64,000 nucleotides of DNA, taken from positions 3,210,501 to 3,274,500 of the forward strand of contig OW051470.1 of assembly GCA_932521025.1 (NCBI GenBank), written 5' to 3'. Of this stretch, positions 10,390-23,924 are shown one piece after another. This stretch comes from Oscheius onirici (taxonomy: Eukaryota; Nematoda; Chromadorea; Rhabditida; Rhabditidae). Position 1 is the first letter of the stretch. Every line of letters begins with the position of its first letter. The notes under the pieces were generated by a model. It was not told the origin of the DNA and made no database searches. It worked only from the letters and a program-made list of their open reading frames with translations. Made by a program: the position numbers and the translations under genes.

Positions 10390-13300
10390 TATATTCAAAT
10401 GTGTCATAAATTGGTATTCTCTCCCCAAAAGGCAGTCAGCCCAATTACCTCCAACTACAGACAGGTGTTCCTTTGAGACCTCTTCAGCCGGCTGACCATT
10501 GATAACTCCAATTGCTGGCCCCAGTCATAGCTATTTGGATTAGGATCGGTACAAGCTGGTGGTAATCCGCGAGACAAATAGGACTACATGTCGATTAGCG
10601 GATTACGGTAGAGTTCTCCCTGTAATAGAGAGCAGCTGGTCCGTATTGACAGAAGTCAGGCTGGGGCAAGAGTGTAACTTTGAAGAGAGACATCTGCCTT
10701 TTTGTGATTACTGTATCTTGTGTTTTCAGGAGAGTTCTGTTAGAAATCGGTTTAGAATTTCCATCTTGTTTCAGATGCCTTCAAAAGTACTGCCACTACT
10801 CATTTTCAGCTCGTAAGTATCTGATACGCAATCAGTATATCCACTTTAAATTGCTTCCAGGTCTCTGTGTGTGTCTATCTGTCTGTCGGAAGCTTTAATT
10901 GGCAATCAAAATGGAGCAATTTGTGCGCACAATTAAGGGGAAAGGAGTTAGTGTAACAAGTTTAGACAAGTGAATTTGCAATTGGACTTTGATTTTTTTT
11001 ACTGGGGACGGTTTCCAGACAGTAGAGAATCAAGTGCGGGTTAGGAATACGGGAAAGCGTCCAAGGGGGTTTCTACTATAACTTTAGCTCCAACGGGGGT
11101 GATATCACAACAGGAGAACGGCAGAACACATTGCAGAATGCAAGGGTGGACAGAGAGAAAGTGTCGAGAAATTAGAAACAGGGGACAAACGGGCAAGATT
11201 AGAGGAACAGAAACACAGGAACATAATTGACCTGGAGAGGGATCAGATAACAAGCTGTTATCTTTTTTAAAACGGACAAAACTAATTCACTTAGCCCCGA
11301 AGGGGGGGGGGGCTCAACTTGTTTGGAAAAACCTCTTGGTGGCATCTGTAACCCCTGTCAAGAGTTATCTATGGATAACCTTTTAGAATGTGTTATCTCT
11401 AGATCAAGATAAAATATCTGTTGACACGTTTTGCCACTAGATTCGACAAATAAAGTGGTAACGGTCAAATTGTCTAACTCAAAACTAACCAGTTCAAAGT
11501 GCTCCGAAGCTGTATTTTAACGACTTACTCTAACAATTTTGCCTCTATTTTCCCTTTCTTCCCCATTCTCGTAATTGACCCCTATCGACCTTTCCGTAAT
11601 GAGCTAGCCAATCGACTGATCCTTGCGTCACAGTGCGCGTATCCATCATACAGTCTCGACCCCCTTAAAAGACTGCCGACGACATGTTCCGTGTAGCCGG
11701 GACAGTTATTGTCCCGACAGCTTTCATCCTTCCCGTCCGGAAAGATCACAGGTGGTCACGAACAGGGGCCCGGTTAAGGTCGTTTAACGTAATTGCCGGA
11801 TGGAGGAAAAGGGTCTGATTTCTGAACGTTGTTTTCTCTAATATAGTTTAACTTTTCATCAAATTTTTGTCAGTCTTCAGATTCTCACAGGAGAACACCT
11901 CAACTGATCTACATCAAACAATAGCACTAAATTGAAAGTTTGTGCCACTGATTCATTTAGGATTGTCAGAGTGTCATTTCCAGTCCCGGCTGTCAGCTCA
12001 TACAGTCTATGAGCCCCTTGTCCCCACCACTTTTCGTGTGAATAGGAGCGTGTGATCCTATCCATCTGGCAGTCCCGGCTCTGGACGATTAAACGACTCG
12101 AAGGAAGACACATTTCCGAAGACAATTAGCCCCAGAATCGAGAGACAGCTGACAGAGAAACCACTTGATAGCCTTCTTCTTCTTCTTCTGAAGTGAGAGT
12201 AAGAATTCTCCCCAGTCGAGAGGTAACTCGTCATTGGAAGAGAGATGCGTGGTGACCATTCGCGTGTGAGATTTCTCGTCTGCCTAATGGATTCTCGAAG
12301 AGGGAGAGACGACTCCAGAGAGTACGGTAATCGTCGAGAGAGATTATTTGCAAAGAGCACTTTGGTCTATATGAGACCCGGTCAGAGAGTCATCAGTCAT
12401 CTCTCTGTGGTCGCATGCTTCCGCCCGGTTTCATCGCCGGACATTCTTTTATATTAATGATCTCAGTCCCAATTAGGCTGTCCAGATGGGAGAAAGATGA
12501 CTTGTTGCTCTCCCTCCCCTTTCGGAACTCTTGTCGATAGCTCTCGTCTCTCCTTCTCAGAGAACCCATACATTAATAATAAGACACGGGAGAGGGGATG
12601 CAGGAGGGACTGAGAGTACGGTACACTTTTGACTATCACACTCGCCATTTCAGTCATTAACTATTAATTGAGTTACTCCCCTTGTTCCCGTGTCGGTACA
12701 AGTCATTGTCGGCATGTCCCCATATGTCAGAGTCGATTTGTTTTTATGACCGATTGTCTCTACCGTATCCAATTATCCAGAGGGGCTGAAAGGCGCTCTA
12801 CCGCTTCAATAGGTGCGCGAAAAGAGATAAACAGAAGAGAAGCACAGGTGGGGAGGGAACAATGGGATGGGTTCAGCTGGATGGGAGGGAGTATGGCGTG
12901 GAACTAGGTGATCAACAGAGTGAAGAGACTTCTGTTTGGAGGAGAGGTAGAGAGATCACAGAAGAATCACTCAAACAGTGAAAGTTCTGCGATGGAAGAA
13001 GACAGACACTGTAGCATAAGTTGATAGTGAGATTGCTAGTGGTGACGGGACAGTAAAGTCAGACGAATGTCGTTCAGCTCACCGAATTCGGCTCTTCAAA
13101 GGACAATTCGTTTTCACGCAAGTGTAGAATTGTAACGGGGCAAAGCGCGATTATGTAAGATTTGAAGCGTTTCAAAAATTCAAAAAGAGATTAATTTTAT
13201 ATGACTGTACAGTCATATTGTCGTTCATCTAGTAGTCTGCAAAAGAACGGAAGAGTTCCAATATAAGTAAAGCGACAAAATGTCAAAAGAAGTATGGAGT

Positions 13301-14483
13301 AGCACTCTCACTCACACAAACAGGGCGGGACAGTCATTTGTGATGACGGCTTCGATGGAAATATGTATGACCGCTGCGGCTATTGTGAATAATTCTCAAG
13401 TAAGAATGAAGTATTGCCCGCCACTTCGAAGAGAGTCCTCTCGTTGACTCCGGTTGACTCTCATTTCGTTTTTTTCCTTCAAACTACCGTATATCTGAAC
13501 CAAGTGTCAAGGGATTAGCGACTCGCTCGTGTTACCTGCTCCAGTGCAAATAGACAATTACCTTCGCGTGTCTGTTTCATCAGCTGCGACAGATGGCTGG
13601 TCGGCTTGGCTGAAACTTAGCACGCGTTTTCTCAAAAAGAGATTTCTCAAAGGAGATGGCTGTTAGAGGTTATTCGAAATGCATGGGGTCTGACACGATG
13701 TCGTGGCGGAAGAGACGACTGTCAGGTTTGCACTATTGCGCAGAAGAGTACAAAGAGTGGGGAGAGAACGGTAGTTTCACAGACTCGTTACAAGCTCAAG
13801 ATTTTCCCTTTCGTACATAAAGTTGTGGTTTTACCAGTCAGTCGCTAACGGAACAAATTGAATTCTTTGAAGTTTCCAGTCAGTTATAAACTTGACTTGC
13901 CATACCTACGAGACTTGTCAAGAGTTATCTTTTTCTCTTGACATATTGCACTCTTCTCTAGCAAATTGTTAGAATCGTTTTTTTTTTACCCAACGCTACA
14001 TTGCTAACAGAAAGCAAAGCCACGGAAACGCTGACAAAATGGCCAAAAAAAGTATTACATCTTCTTTTCCTGCTTCCCTTTTCTTCCAAAGTTTCAATTT
14101 TCAGCCTCCATCCCAATCATGTCCCCTTCAGTTCTCCTCTTCCAGCATCAGCCCAGGTAAGACTCTCAAAAACAATTCGCCTCCGGTCTAATGAATAAGG
14201 CAAGCGACTGATCAGAGAGTCCTATGCACAATTCATGTCCCCTATGTCCGCCACAGACCGCTCTTGATTAATTAAAACGCAATAATTCCTCTTTATGAAT
14301 GTTTGACTGCGTCCTTCCTTGACTCTTTTCCCTAGATAACAGTTTGTTTGGGAAGAAGATCCGTAGGCGGGAAGCTGTGATTGGTTGAAGTGGGCGTGGC
14401 GCGTCTACGGTCTCTCTCTCGTCGTCGCTCGGTCTCCTCCTCATCGCCCTTCAGTCCCTCCCCACATTTTCTATTCCCAGGCG
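10390..14483. other. Four-kilobase non-coding region upstream of unc-86
   Basis: No ORF here has splice context or protein character. The region contains many short direct and inverted motifs and a G-run at 11297-11305. It is the only long gap ahead of a developmental transcription factor, so cis-regulatory elements are expected, but I cannot name a site from sequence alone. An upstream 5' exon of unc-86 ending before the acceptor at 14480 is possible. Confidence 0.35.
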
Positions 14484-17314
14484 ATGCAAGCGCCGCTCTA
14501 TCCGTCTCTCAATCAGCTTCATGGTCAGCTCAATGGAGGCCGCTACAGTCCGAACAGCTACAAGAACCGAATGCAGCCGGTAAGGGTGTGTCAAAATGGG
14601 GCCTGTGTACTATTCATGAGTGTCCCGTTTTCTGAATGTTTTATAGTCGAATTAACTATTTATTATTGCCACTGGTCAATTTTTAATGCGTCTGGAAATT
14701 GAACTAGTGGAATCTCTTTGGGATAGAGACTGATGCTGAGTCAAAGGTGCTCAAAGTATAGGTCGTTGAAATGGATCAGTTACGGTAAAAACGTTAAAGA
14801 TTTAATAAGAAGGAAGCCTTTGTGAATTCAAGTTGTTCTTTCTAACTACTCGATCCCTTATCTTATTTTCCGCCAAAACAACTGTCAGTTACTGTGACGA
14901 AGGCAACTCTTGGAAGAACAAATGACAAATATGAGTTGGAATTAAGCATGACTGATCCCTTTTCCGTGTCGAGTTTCATGTCACTTTCTTGAGAACTAAT
15001 TTCGGAATAGCACCTGTATTTACACCTGCCTCAGTTGTCCGACAAGAAGCAGTGCAGTAAAAGTCAGTTTTTTTTTCGAGAGATGGGGGGTAAAGAGAAA
15101 ATTTACAATCTATAGTGGTAAAGCAGCTGCTGTGAGCAAGATACTCTGTCTTATAGTTAGTCCTGAACGACAGTTTGAGGTGAGTTCTTGGGATTAAGTT
15201 TCCACTGGATAAGGGCCTATAGATGAGAAGCAAAAAAAACTGTGTCCTTGTTAGGGCTCAGGTTTCCAGACCTCCCAGATTCTTGCGCATAACCTTCTCA
15301 AGAACACCTCGGTAGGCTTTTAACCTGTTTTTTTCCTATCTGACTCTCTAACTAATCTCATCTGATCTTGTCTTATTCCTACTGAAAGCAAATTTAACTT
15401 TTGACGGAAGGTTAGTTCTTCTTCTTGTAAGGATTCTGTTACTCGCCCGATTTCCAATCTTATCCAAATTGACATGTTCCTTGCACTGGAATGTGTCTTG
15501 ACTACACCTTGGATAACACTCTTGTTCAATCCAATTTCATTACCATCGACACTGTTGCCCTTTCGAATCGCAATCCCATCTGCTCCCCCTCTACTTCCCA
15601 ATTCCATATTTGAACGACTATGGCTGCTCCTTGTCTCTGCCATTAGGATACATGTACACGTGGTCTGTTTCGCCTCCTGCTGCCTCGTCGGGGGCAACGA
15701 GTCAATGAAATATTAATGGGAGCCGGGGTCCCTCTCCCGAAGAGAGTCCCAACCGGCTTACGGTAGTCTCTCACACAGATCGATCCAAAGAGAGACACCT
15801 TTTGGACCGAGGGGAACCTCCCCGGAAACTGATGGAATTCAGTCCCTCAATTATTTAAAAGACTCTATATTGAGAGGGTGGGGGGTGAGTCCAGTGATCG
15901 GACGAGTCTGATTAGAACAGATGCAGTTACACCTGGATGCACTACTGTTTAAATAAGAAAGAGTCAGAGTATGACAGTTTTGTGTAGTAGTCTAGACTCT
16001 GGAGTGTAGAGTAAATCTCGTAGATCTTTTGCAAAAGTTCGTTTTCAGTTCAACAACTCGCTGTTCGCGCCTTTCGACGACAGTCTTTTTCAAGCACGAG
16101 CAGCTCAAGCGGCAGCCCTGGCCGACATCGATGTCAAGAATGTCAACTTGACGAATCCGCTCATGAGACCACAGGACATGTTTAGGTTCTTGCTTATTTC
16201 TTATTACTATAACAAAAAAGTTTCAGTAATTATCTGATGTCGTCTGGTCAGGATCCGACCAACATCTATCATGGTCTCCCGACCAGTTCCGAGTCCTTCG
16301 ATGCCTCAACCCTTGTTCCGACTTCCAGTGAACAGAATATGGAGTCGATGACCAGTCTTCAGCAGGTCATGGCCTCCCAGATGGGCTATGGAGCTCCGTC
16401 TCATTTCACACAGTACCCGATGGCTCATTCCTTTGCTACCTCCGCGATCACAACTCCCAGTCAAGTTGCTCGATATCCTTTAGCAGCTCCGACAGCAGGT
16501 AAGAGACTGTTTTTGACGGGTCAAAAGTTAACAGGTTTAGAAATTGACACGGATCCGAGGGAACTGGAGAGATTCGCGGAACATTTCAAGCAGAGACGGA
16601 TAAAACTGGGAGTAACTCAGGCAGACGTGGGAAAAGCATTAGCTCATCTGAAGATGCCCGGTGTCGGAAGCCTTTCGCAGTCGACCATCTGCAGGTTCGA
16701 GTCGCTGACTCTCTCCCACAACAATATGGTCAGTTTATCGGAATGTAGATACTTTATATGTACCGTAGTCTGTAAAAGCTTTTTTTGCAAGTCTCCATTC
16801 CCTCAGTCATCAGCAAACTTTCAGGTAGCCCTGAAGCCGATCCTCCACTCGTGGCTCGAGAAGGCAGAGGAGGCCATGAAACAGAAGGATACTTGTGGCG
16901 ATGCTTCTGGAATTCTGCCCAATACGGACAAAAAGCGTAAGAGAACCAGTATCGCTGCTCCGGAAAAGAGACTACTAGAAGACTATTTTAGGTAGCATTA
17001 TCTCTGTTTTTCAAACAAAAAAGATTCTAGACAACAACCTCGACCGTCTGGAGAGCGGATCGCGCAGATTGCCGAGAAGCTCGACCTGAAGAAGAATGTC
17101 GTCCGGGTCTGGTTCTGTAACCAGCGACAGAAACAGAAGAGGTGAGTCGACGAGGCCTGTCTGATCTGAACTGTAGTCAATTTTCAGAGATTTTCGGAGC
17201 CAATTTCGGAATTGTCGGAATGGCTCATCCGCGCCGAGGATAGCTCCAGTGGCTGGAATGAGCACTGCTGGCAAATGTGCTCCCTTCACCGGCCTTCCGG
17301 GCTACTTTGACTGA
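14484..17314 (+). CDS. unc-86: POU-IV homeodomain transcription factor, UNC-86/Brn-3
   Basis: Neuronal fate determinant. Exons: 14484-14579, 16049-16185, 16227-16498, 16541-16728 (or from 16535), 16825-16991, 17031-17141 and 17188-17314. The POU-specific domain is essentially canonical ([52 protein letters not shown]). After the linker ([14 protein letters not shown]) the homeodomain ends [19 protein letters not shown], with the Cys of WFCNQR that marks POU factors. The C-terminus GLPGYFD resembles the conserved UNC-86 end. The N-terminus has Ala/Gln and Met/Ser-rich parts. The first intron is 1.47 kb and the region upstream is 4 kb, typical of a regulated gene. The ATG at 14484 lies four bases after an AG acceptor, so it may be trans-spliced or preceded by another exon. 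Confidence 0.92.
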
Positions 17315-17483
17315 TCTGTCTCCGTCTCTCATTTCACTTTGATCTCGATTCGTTCCGGTCATTTAACAGTATTAATACACTCAAGAATGAACATTTTACT
17401 AGACGAGAGGAATCACAGGGTCGAGGGGAAGAGGGATACGTACACGGGGACCAGTTGGGGGAAAGATCTGGAAGATATGGACT

Positions 17484-19059
17484 CTAGAAAAGACTCTCTG
17501 TTCTCTTGAGAAGAGGACGGTTGACATTTCGACGTTGGGCTTCGATAACTACTGCCCAGTCGTACATTGTGGTCGTTGTGGTGGAGACGTCGTAGATGTG
17601 GGGGAGTCTGAAAGAGTATTTATTCTCTAGTTTCTGTCTTCTTTGGAACGTAATTGGGGATTTGAAGAACTTTCAAGCTTTTTTCTAAACTTTGAAGTTT
17701 TGAACAAAGAATAGCAGGCGTTTTTTCAAAACTTGAAATCCACTCATTTTAGACAGTTCCGAGAATTTAGTATAGGATAGTGTGGACAAGACTGTATCTC
17801 TTCGGAATGTTGGAAGTTCTACTCGAATTAAAGGAAATCAAAAGAAGGCAACTACTTTCATTAAATATCGTATGTGTCTGGACTTTTCTGACCGGACCAT
17901 ACGCTAGAACCCTTACTCAAAAAGCTATGGTTCCCTTCTACTGTTTTCTGACAGACCATTCGTGAAATACTTCGCTATGCTCTTTCTAGCCCGATCATGG
18001 TCTGCGAATTACTCAAGTCAATGGGTACCGCACTTTCCTCCAACACTTCCCGAAGGAGGTCGGAGAGAGCTCGAAAGCTCATCCCCCTCCCAGAAAACAT
18101 AACTCACTTGTAAACCTTCCTGACCCGCTTGAGTCTCTTTGTGTTCTCGTTGTAGCGACTGATATCCCTCGAAGCCATCAAAACAAGAGAGTTGAGGTTC
18201 TTGTGAATTTCGATTTCGAGTCTCCAAAAGCACGTGGAGCCCAATTCCGCATCTCGAGACAGACCCATACTCCACGATAGTCCACTCTCAGCGATTCTTT
18301 CGAATTTCCTCGTCTGAAACTCTCGTCGTTCACTTTTTCTCGTTTCACGAAGGACAGCTGTCCTCAAGTTCTTTCTTGCTACGCTTGAAATTTGAACCGG
18401 AAAAGAGAAAAAGGTGTCTACTATACGAAAACGAGAGTACGAACCGTTCCGTTCTTCTCTCCAGTTCCTCCTTTGTTGAATGGGAGACAGACCATAAACT
18501 TGTCTTTCATGTAGGCTCCATGAGCGAGTCCTTCAGTGCAGAAGGGCCATGACCAGGCGAAACTACTGTCTTCCAGAAGTTTCTCAATCTCGGCGTCGTC
18601 ACTGTCCTGACTCATCTAAAATCGCTGTTATTGTAAAATTCTAGCACATGATCAGCATTGTGCGGAATCGTACACTCAAAGGGTAAAGATGACCTAGATT
18701 GAGCACCAACTATACCAACCAGCTCAACTATGCTCTAGACTTCAGGATTCCCCTAAGGGCCTACTTTCGTCCAATGTTGTTGCCAACCGAACCAGATTAA
18801 CTGAGAAAGAGTTCTAACTATTAAAGTACAGCTAAAAAATACTTTAGACTTTTATGATGCAGTACCTTCTCGGGTAGAATCCCTAGCCTGTCCTGTACTT
18901 ACAAGAGCGACTATACTCGACTAGACTAAGGTCTCATGACAAGGAGGAACTCACCCTGAGATTGTTGTTGAGATCAAAGCTCAGAGCAAACTTTTTCCGA
19001 TTGTCAAGTACGATAGTCTCATTGAGAGTTGAAGCTCTTCGTAGAATAGATCCCGTCAT
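17484..19059 (-). CDS. Unrecognised nematode protein, about 224 aa
   Basis: Four exons by eye: 19059-18955, 18615-18441, 18378-18108 and 17607-17484; junctions keep frame. Starts MTGSILRRASTLNETIVLD after an acceptor (AAGTTCAG), so probably trans-spliced. Middle part has SFAWSWPFCTEGLAHGAYMK and a basic helix (RETRKSERREFQTRKFERI); the end has a Thr run (STTTTTMYDW) and LLKRTESLF. No known domain, signal peptide or membrane segment. The acceptor of exon 3 is weak (CGTAG), the least certain junction. The last intron holds the second PDZ-like fragment. Function unknown. Confidence 0.6.
17972..18080 (-). pseudogene. PDZ-like C-terminal coding fragment, copy 2 (frameshifted)
   Basis: Inside the last intron of the preceding gene, the minus strand repeats the fragment at 6657-6756: the start SFRALSDLLREVLEE is retained, but an extra base (TTT in place of TT on the plus strand) shifts the frame and loses the final strand. 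A 6 bp insertion also separates the copies. Outside the matching block the flanks differ. Confidence 0.5.
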
Positions 19060-20495
19060 AATCTGAACTTCGAAAGTAAAGGGTAAGTTGGCAAGAAGAA
19101 AATAAAACTCTTGAGAAAACTGAGGTCGAAATGTACTTTCAACCGCAACAGGCGTTCTCTCGGGCTATCTTTCACCGACGGCTCGTCGGCAGATCCGCCT
19201 TTACTGCAACGGCAGACTTTTTAGTCGGATCATGGACCTGATCGTTGCTTTTGGAGATGATTTACGAGAGGCTGGGGAAGTAAGATCGGAGGCGAAGAAC
19301 TTTTGGTTAGTGGGAGAGAACAACAAACACTTTTCGGACACACGTTTTTCCGAGTTGGACACTTATCTTTTCGTAGTTTACTTGAACGGTAGGATACGGA
19401 AACCACTGAACTAACAGACCTAAGAGTGTTTTGAAAATGGACATGTTTAGATTCAACCTACTAACCCACCCAATACCTGGCAGCAACTGAAGAGTCAGTG
19501 GGGGTTAATCAAGTTTGTGAATTGGTTCATTACTGGAAAATGAAAGAAGAAAAGCTCTCTACAGCTCCAAATATTGCCGCTCAAAGCAAGGAGGAAGTTC
19601 ACATGTGTCAGTGAAAGCTGTAAAGTCCGAGTGCCAAATTCGAGACGAGGGCATGACATCTGGGTGACATGACAAAGGACACACGTTTATGTTCGAGACA
19701 ATCCAGATGACGAACCTGAAGAGACGGAAATAGAGCCCCTGCAAACAGAGTCTTTGGGAAAAAGTCGAGAGAGTGGGCTAAGCTTAGGAACAGCTCAAAC
19801 AATCCGGAAGCCTGGGATTTCCCGTTTTACTGCGAAAAGTGAGCTGAAGAGACGGGCGGCAGCCTAATGGACAGGTGCTTCAAGAGGGAGAGTCTTGGCA
19901 AAAAAGTAAGGGGACAATGAGGTTTTGTGAATGAGTCATTTGGGGAGGAACAACTTCTTGTCGAGGGAACTCTTTTTGTGATCTCTCCTGTCGTCTTGAA
20001 AGAGATTCTGCTTTTGGTCAGTAGCCTTAGCTCTTGGTTTTTTTTCCATTTCATGTTTAGGCTCTTACAACTCTGAAAACAGTTCCATCTCTCCTAGTAG
20101 CTACAGCCCGAGCAGGAATATCGGGGAGGAAGATGTAGGAAAAACTCCTCTCCGAGTAGTTCCAGTCGAACAAGCTATTCTGAGTATACTGTCAGCAACC
20201 ATCAGAGAACGATTGAGAAAAAACTGAACTTAATTAGAACGACGCTCATAGCAGGACTTTGCTACCAGGTAGAACAAGAAAACGAGAAGTACTTCCCCTG
20301 TCATGATACTGGAGCAGCAAGTTTAGAAGTTGACCGAGAAGAGAAGTAGAAACCCTTCCAGTGAGTTTCTAGCCGAGGAGAGACATCTGGGGAGAACTGC
20401 CCAGAGTACAAGAAGAGTGGAAGCTACCAGAGGACAGAAGCAAAGAAACACCAAGAGAAAAGAGGAAGACTACGCCCAGAAGTTTTTATTGGCGT
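19060..20495. other. Intergenic, no supported gene
   Basis: Short ORFs on both strands (19232-19414 plus; 19559-20054 minus) lack acceptor/donor context and protein-like composition. I see no repeat or RNA gene here. Confidence 0.4.
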
Positions 20496-20822
20496 CTAGG
20501 CAGCGGAGAGTGGAATGGTGATGGATCCGGCGGGCTGGGCTCCCTCGAAGGCCGTCTTGGCGTCAGCAGCATCGGCCGGAACGACGGCAAAGTGGATGAC
20601 GAGCTTGTCTTCCTTGGCGTCTCCAGTCGTACGGGTGATCTCCAGCGGGGTGGCGGCACCGGGTTCGACGAATCCGAAGACGGGCTTGATGCGGTACTCG
20701 TTGTTGTTGGAAGACTTGACCTTGAAGACCAGACGGTCCGTTCCGGCATTGGCCAGCTGGTGGGTAGAGGCTCCTCCAGTGGCAGGGACGGAGCAGGCGG
20801 GCGGATCGGCGGTCAGCGACAT
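20496..20822 (-). CDS. SSP-type single-domain MSP protein, sperm-specific
   Basis: Intronless 108 aa protein made of one Major Sperm Protein domain: MSLTADPPACSVPATGGAST, then LVFKVKSSNNNEYRIKPVFG, FVEPG and EDKLVIHFAVVP. The shortened domain with VKSSNN and the PADA...FEGAQP loop fits the small SSP (sperm-specific, class P) branch better than filament-forming MSP, which is about 127 aa. Members of this family are abundant in nematode sperm. A TATA-like TTATAGTA lies about 30 bp upstream. Absence of introns is usual for sperm genes. Confidence 0.85.
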   Translation of the reverse strand: MSLTADPPACSVPATGGASTHQLANAGTDRLVFKVKSSNNNEYRIKPVFGFVEPGAATPLEITRTTGDAKEDKLVIHFAVVPADAADAKTAFEGAQPAGSITIPLSAA

Positions 20823-23800
20823 CTTCTTTGAAGTTGTTCTTCGATTTCGGCTCCTTTTATAGTATTCCTTGGAGGCAATTAGAGTGTTTTTTAGGCAACT
20901 TTTGTAACTTTTTTGAACAAAACTCATGTTTCTAATTGGTTTGCATAGCAAAAGAAAAGTTTTCAAATGTTTTTGAAATGCAATCTCCTTTCTAAAAGGC
21001 CATAACAGTTCGTTCTGAGGATGGTTTCTGGTTTGTTCAACAACAGAAAACTGTTCTCATTTTACTGTAGCATCTGTTATTCCATGGCTTCTTCCATGTA
21101 CAGCTCGCTGTGAATGTTCGATGTCTCTGTCTGTTGTAAAACGTATCTGATTTCCTCTGAAGGCGTTTGAAAAGATCGTAGTACATTGTGCTCTAGTGTA
21201 ATTTCTATATTGTTCATTTTGGAGCCTGTAGTAAGCGAACTAAAGTACAGTCGCAGTTTCTGCCCGAGTTCAATTTTTGTTTATTTTGGCCGCTGTTGTT
21301 ACTTCCTGTAGTTTAGAAAATTGTTCAAACGTACGAAGCTTCTAACTAAAAGTTATGCGCCCTGTTTTGTATAAGACCAAAAAGTGTCGAAAACGAAAGA
21401 ATCTTGTCAGTTCCAACCCGAAATGTCAGTTTTCGCATTTGCAGCCATTCATCAGAGCAGCACATAATCTCATTGCCTTCCCACTTGGGAACTCGGAGGC
21501 AACTCTCGTCGGCCCTCTCGGTTTCTAATTGACTGCTCCGCATTAAAACAGATTGCCCCGCGCCTCTCTCCGCTCTCTTCTTCAAACCTTCTGCCTTTTC
21601 CTGTTACTCGAAGGAATTGGGATTGGGACTGTCCTTTTCGCCTTGACGATCATCCATCACCCCGACACGAAATCCCGTCGTGGCTTTTTGTCTCGGGAAC
21701 GTCGACCCAGGAACGCTGGCCTATCTTTGATTTCCTTCCATCCACTTGTTGCTAAAGAGTGCTGCTAATAAACTATCCAGGAATTGGGAATGTGTGTAGA
21801 TAAAACCAGACTTCTCTTTCCACCTTTTGGACGCATTCTTTTCTCCCACCCAAATCCTTTTCCATAAGCGGCAACCTTCATTACTAAATCATCCGTCGTC
21901 ATTACTCATTTCGGAAAGACTCGAGGTCATTTCATCTAGTCGCGTAATCTCTGTGCCCAGATGCTTCCAAAGCAGACAACTCGTCGTCTTCCAGCCCTTC
22001 CATCAATTGTCTCTCCCAACTTTTTCTCCTGATGTGTTGCGTGTTCTTTCCGAGAGACTTCCTCATGACACTTCAGAGCCTTCAGCATAACATTACTCTT
22101 GAGAGAGGAGATTGAAAAATGCTCTCCCGTAGTCCAAAGTTGGTCTTTTGGGTTCTGAGGACTGAAACAATGTCCCAGTTCAAAGGTTTCCAGTCTTTTT
22201 TATTTCTGATTGTCACCGGAAACTGCAAAGGAAAATTCCAATGTGTCGTGTTTGGGGTAAGATGGAGGATTGTGTTTCTATTTCCAGGCTGAAGTACTCA
22301 TATTTTTGTTTAGAATCAGCTGAAAATGTTTTCGTCGAGTCCAAAGTTTGCGCGTCTTTTGAGTTTTGATTGAAAGACAAGCCGGAAACTTGTGCTTCCC
22401 CGAGTTAAACTCTCTTCTCACTATGTTCTGAAACCATCAACATGACGGAAAACCACATCTTTCTAGTCTCAAATGGCTCATAAGTGGCAAGTCTCCCTCT
22501 GGACTTGCCAAGCAGATCAACTCTCTGCCTGCCAACAATCTGATTAAATTAACTCTGCCAGTTCGAGGAAGATTCTCTTTGAGCCCAGTCTTCCAATTAA
22601 CCTCCCAAAGAACTAATCATCTCGAATGTCTCTCCTCGCCCAGTTTCTTTTTATAGGTTTCCGTCTTGTCCTCATTGTTTCCTAACAGAACCAGTCGCTC
22701 TCTTGAATCACCCTCTCTGCTACCCTTGTCCTCATTATAGTTTGGATTATTCGCCTCGTTTTCCGCTGCCCTTTCGGCTGTTCGTTCTTCGAAGATTTAT
22801 TAGCCCAATTATAGCCTTTCTGGCTAACAGACACACGTTCTCTCTAACGCATTCCTCCTCTTCTAATGTTCCTAATGGACGAGCACTCGTTTACTATTCG
22901 AGTAGGTCGCCTCTTGATTAGTTTTCGGGCCTTTTGAGACGTCTCTGAGTTTTTAAGGAAGGGAAGTAAATTAGGGAAAGATTGGATACTTTATTTCTGT
23001 TGATTCGAAATTGAATTTTAGTTTTTCCAGTCCTCTACAGATGCTGCCCAATTCACCAGTAGAGTCTTGATTATCGTGCTTTCCCTCTTTACTTCCGACT
23101 GGTTTAGCAAGAGCTGCTTCGAACCTGTTTCTCTGGACCTAAGGATACTTTACATTCCACAGGAATTCCAAACTTTGATCATCTTTGCATTCTGTTGAAC
23201 AAAAAGATAAGACCCCTTACTATTTATAAACTCCCTTTCTTCCTTTCCTTGTTCCTATGTTGATTCAGCTTCATCTATTCATCTGTAGTGTTCCCTCTCT
23301 TACTCCCTTTCCAAAACCAAATTCCCATTATTTTCCTTCCAAGTAAAGCGAAAACAATCAAAATGTACACCTGAAATTCCCTCGTACTGGTAATAGCCTA
23401 ATCCAGTGTCGTGATCGCTGTTTATCCACGTGAGCGTTATCCGCACGTCCTTCCTCTCTCTGCCGATTTTGGGTAAACAGTTGTGAAGAAGCGTCAAAAT
23501 CGATTAGCTTGTTTCATCTGTTTGCACAGTGACAGCCCGGACACTTGCTTCGCCTCTTGTTCCGGATGTTTCAGCCATTTTCTCTTCAGTTTCTTAAAAT
23601 TTTGAGTGTCGTTTCTTCGCTGGGAATCTCGCATATTCTCCTTCTTATCCATCCGACCAACAGTGTCTTAATTCATCTCGAACGACCAATAAAATGAAGG
23701 GAATAATGATCACGACGAGGTCGTAAATCCACCTCTCTATCAGCGGATATGTCCCAATAATTACTTGTTTTCGTTCCTGTTATGGAATCTACCATATTTT

Positions 23801-23924
23801 TCATCTTTTTGATAAGAAACCGTCGTTTTCTGATTGTTTTTATGTTGTAAACTTGCAAATTATACCCAAATTATGTCCACAGTATCGCTAACCTGAGAAA
23901 TATTTTTGCACCCAAATCAGGGGT

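Noticed and set aside
11041-11253. Minus-strand Cys-rich ORF
   Set aside because: No acceptor/donor, no start context, composition drifts; not a toxin or defensin pattern.
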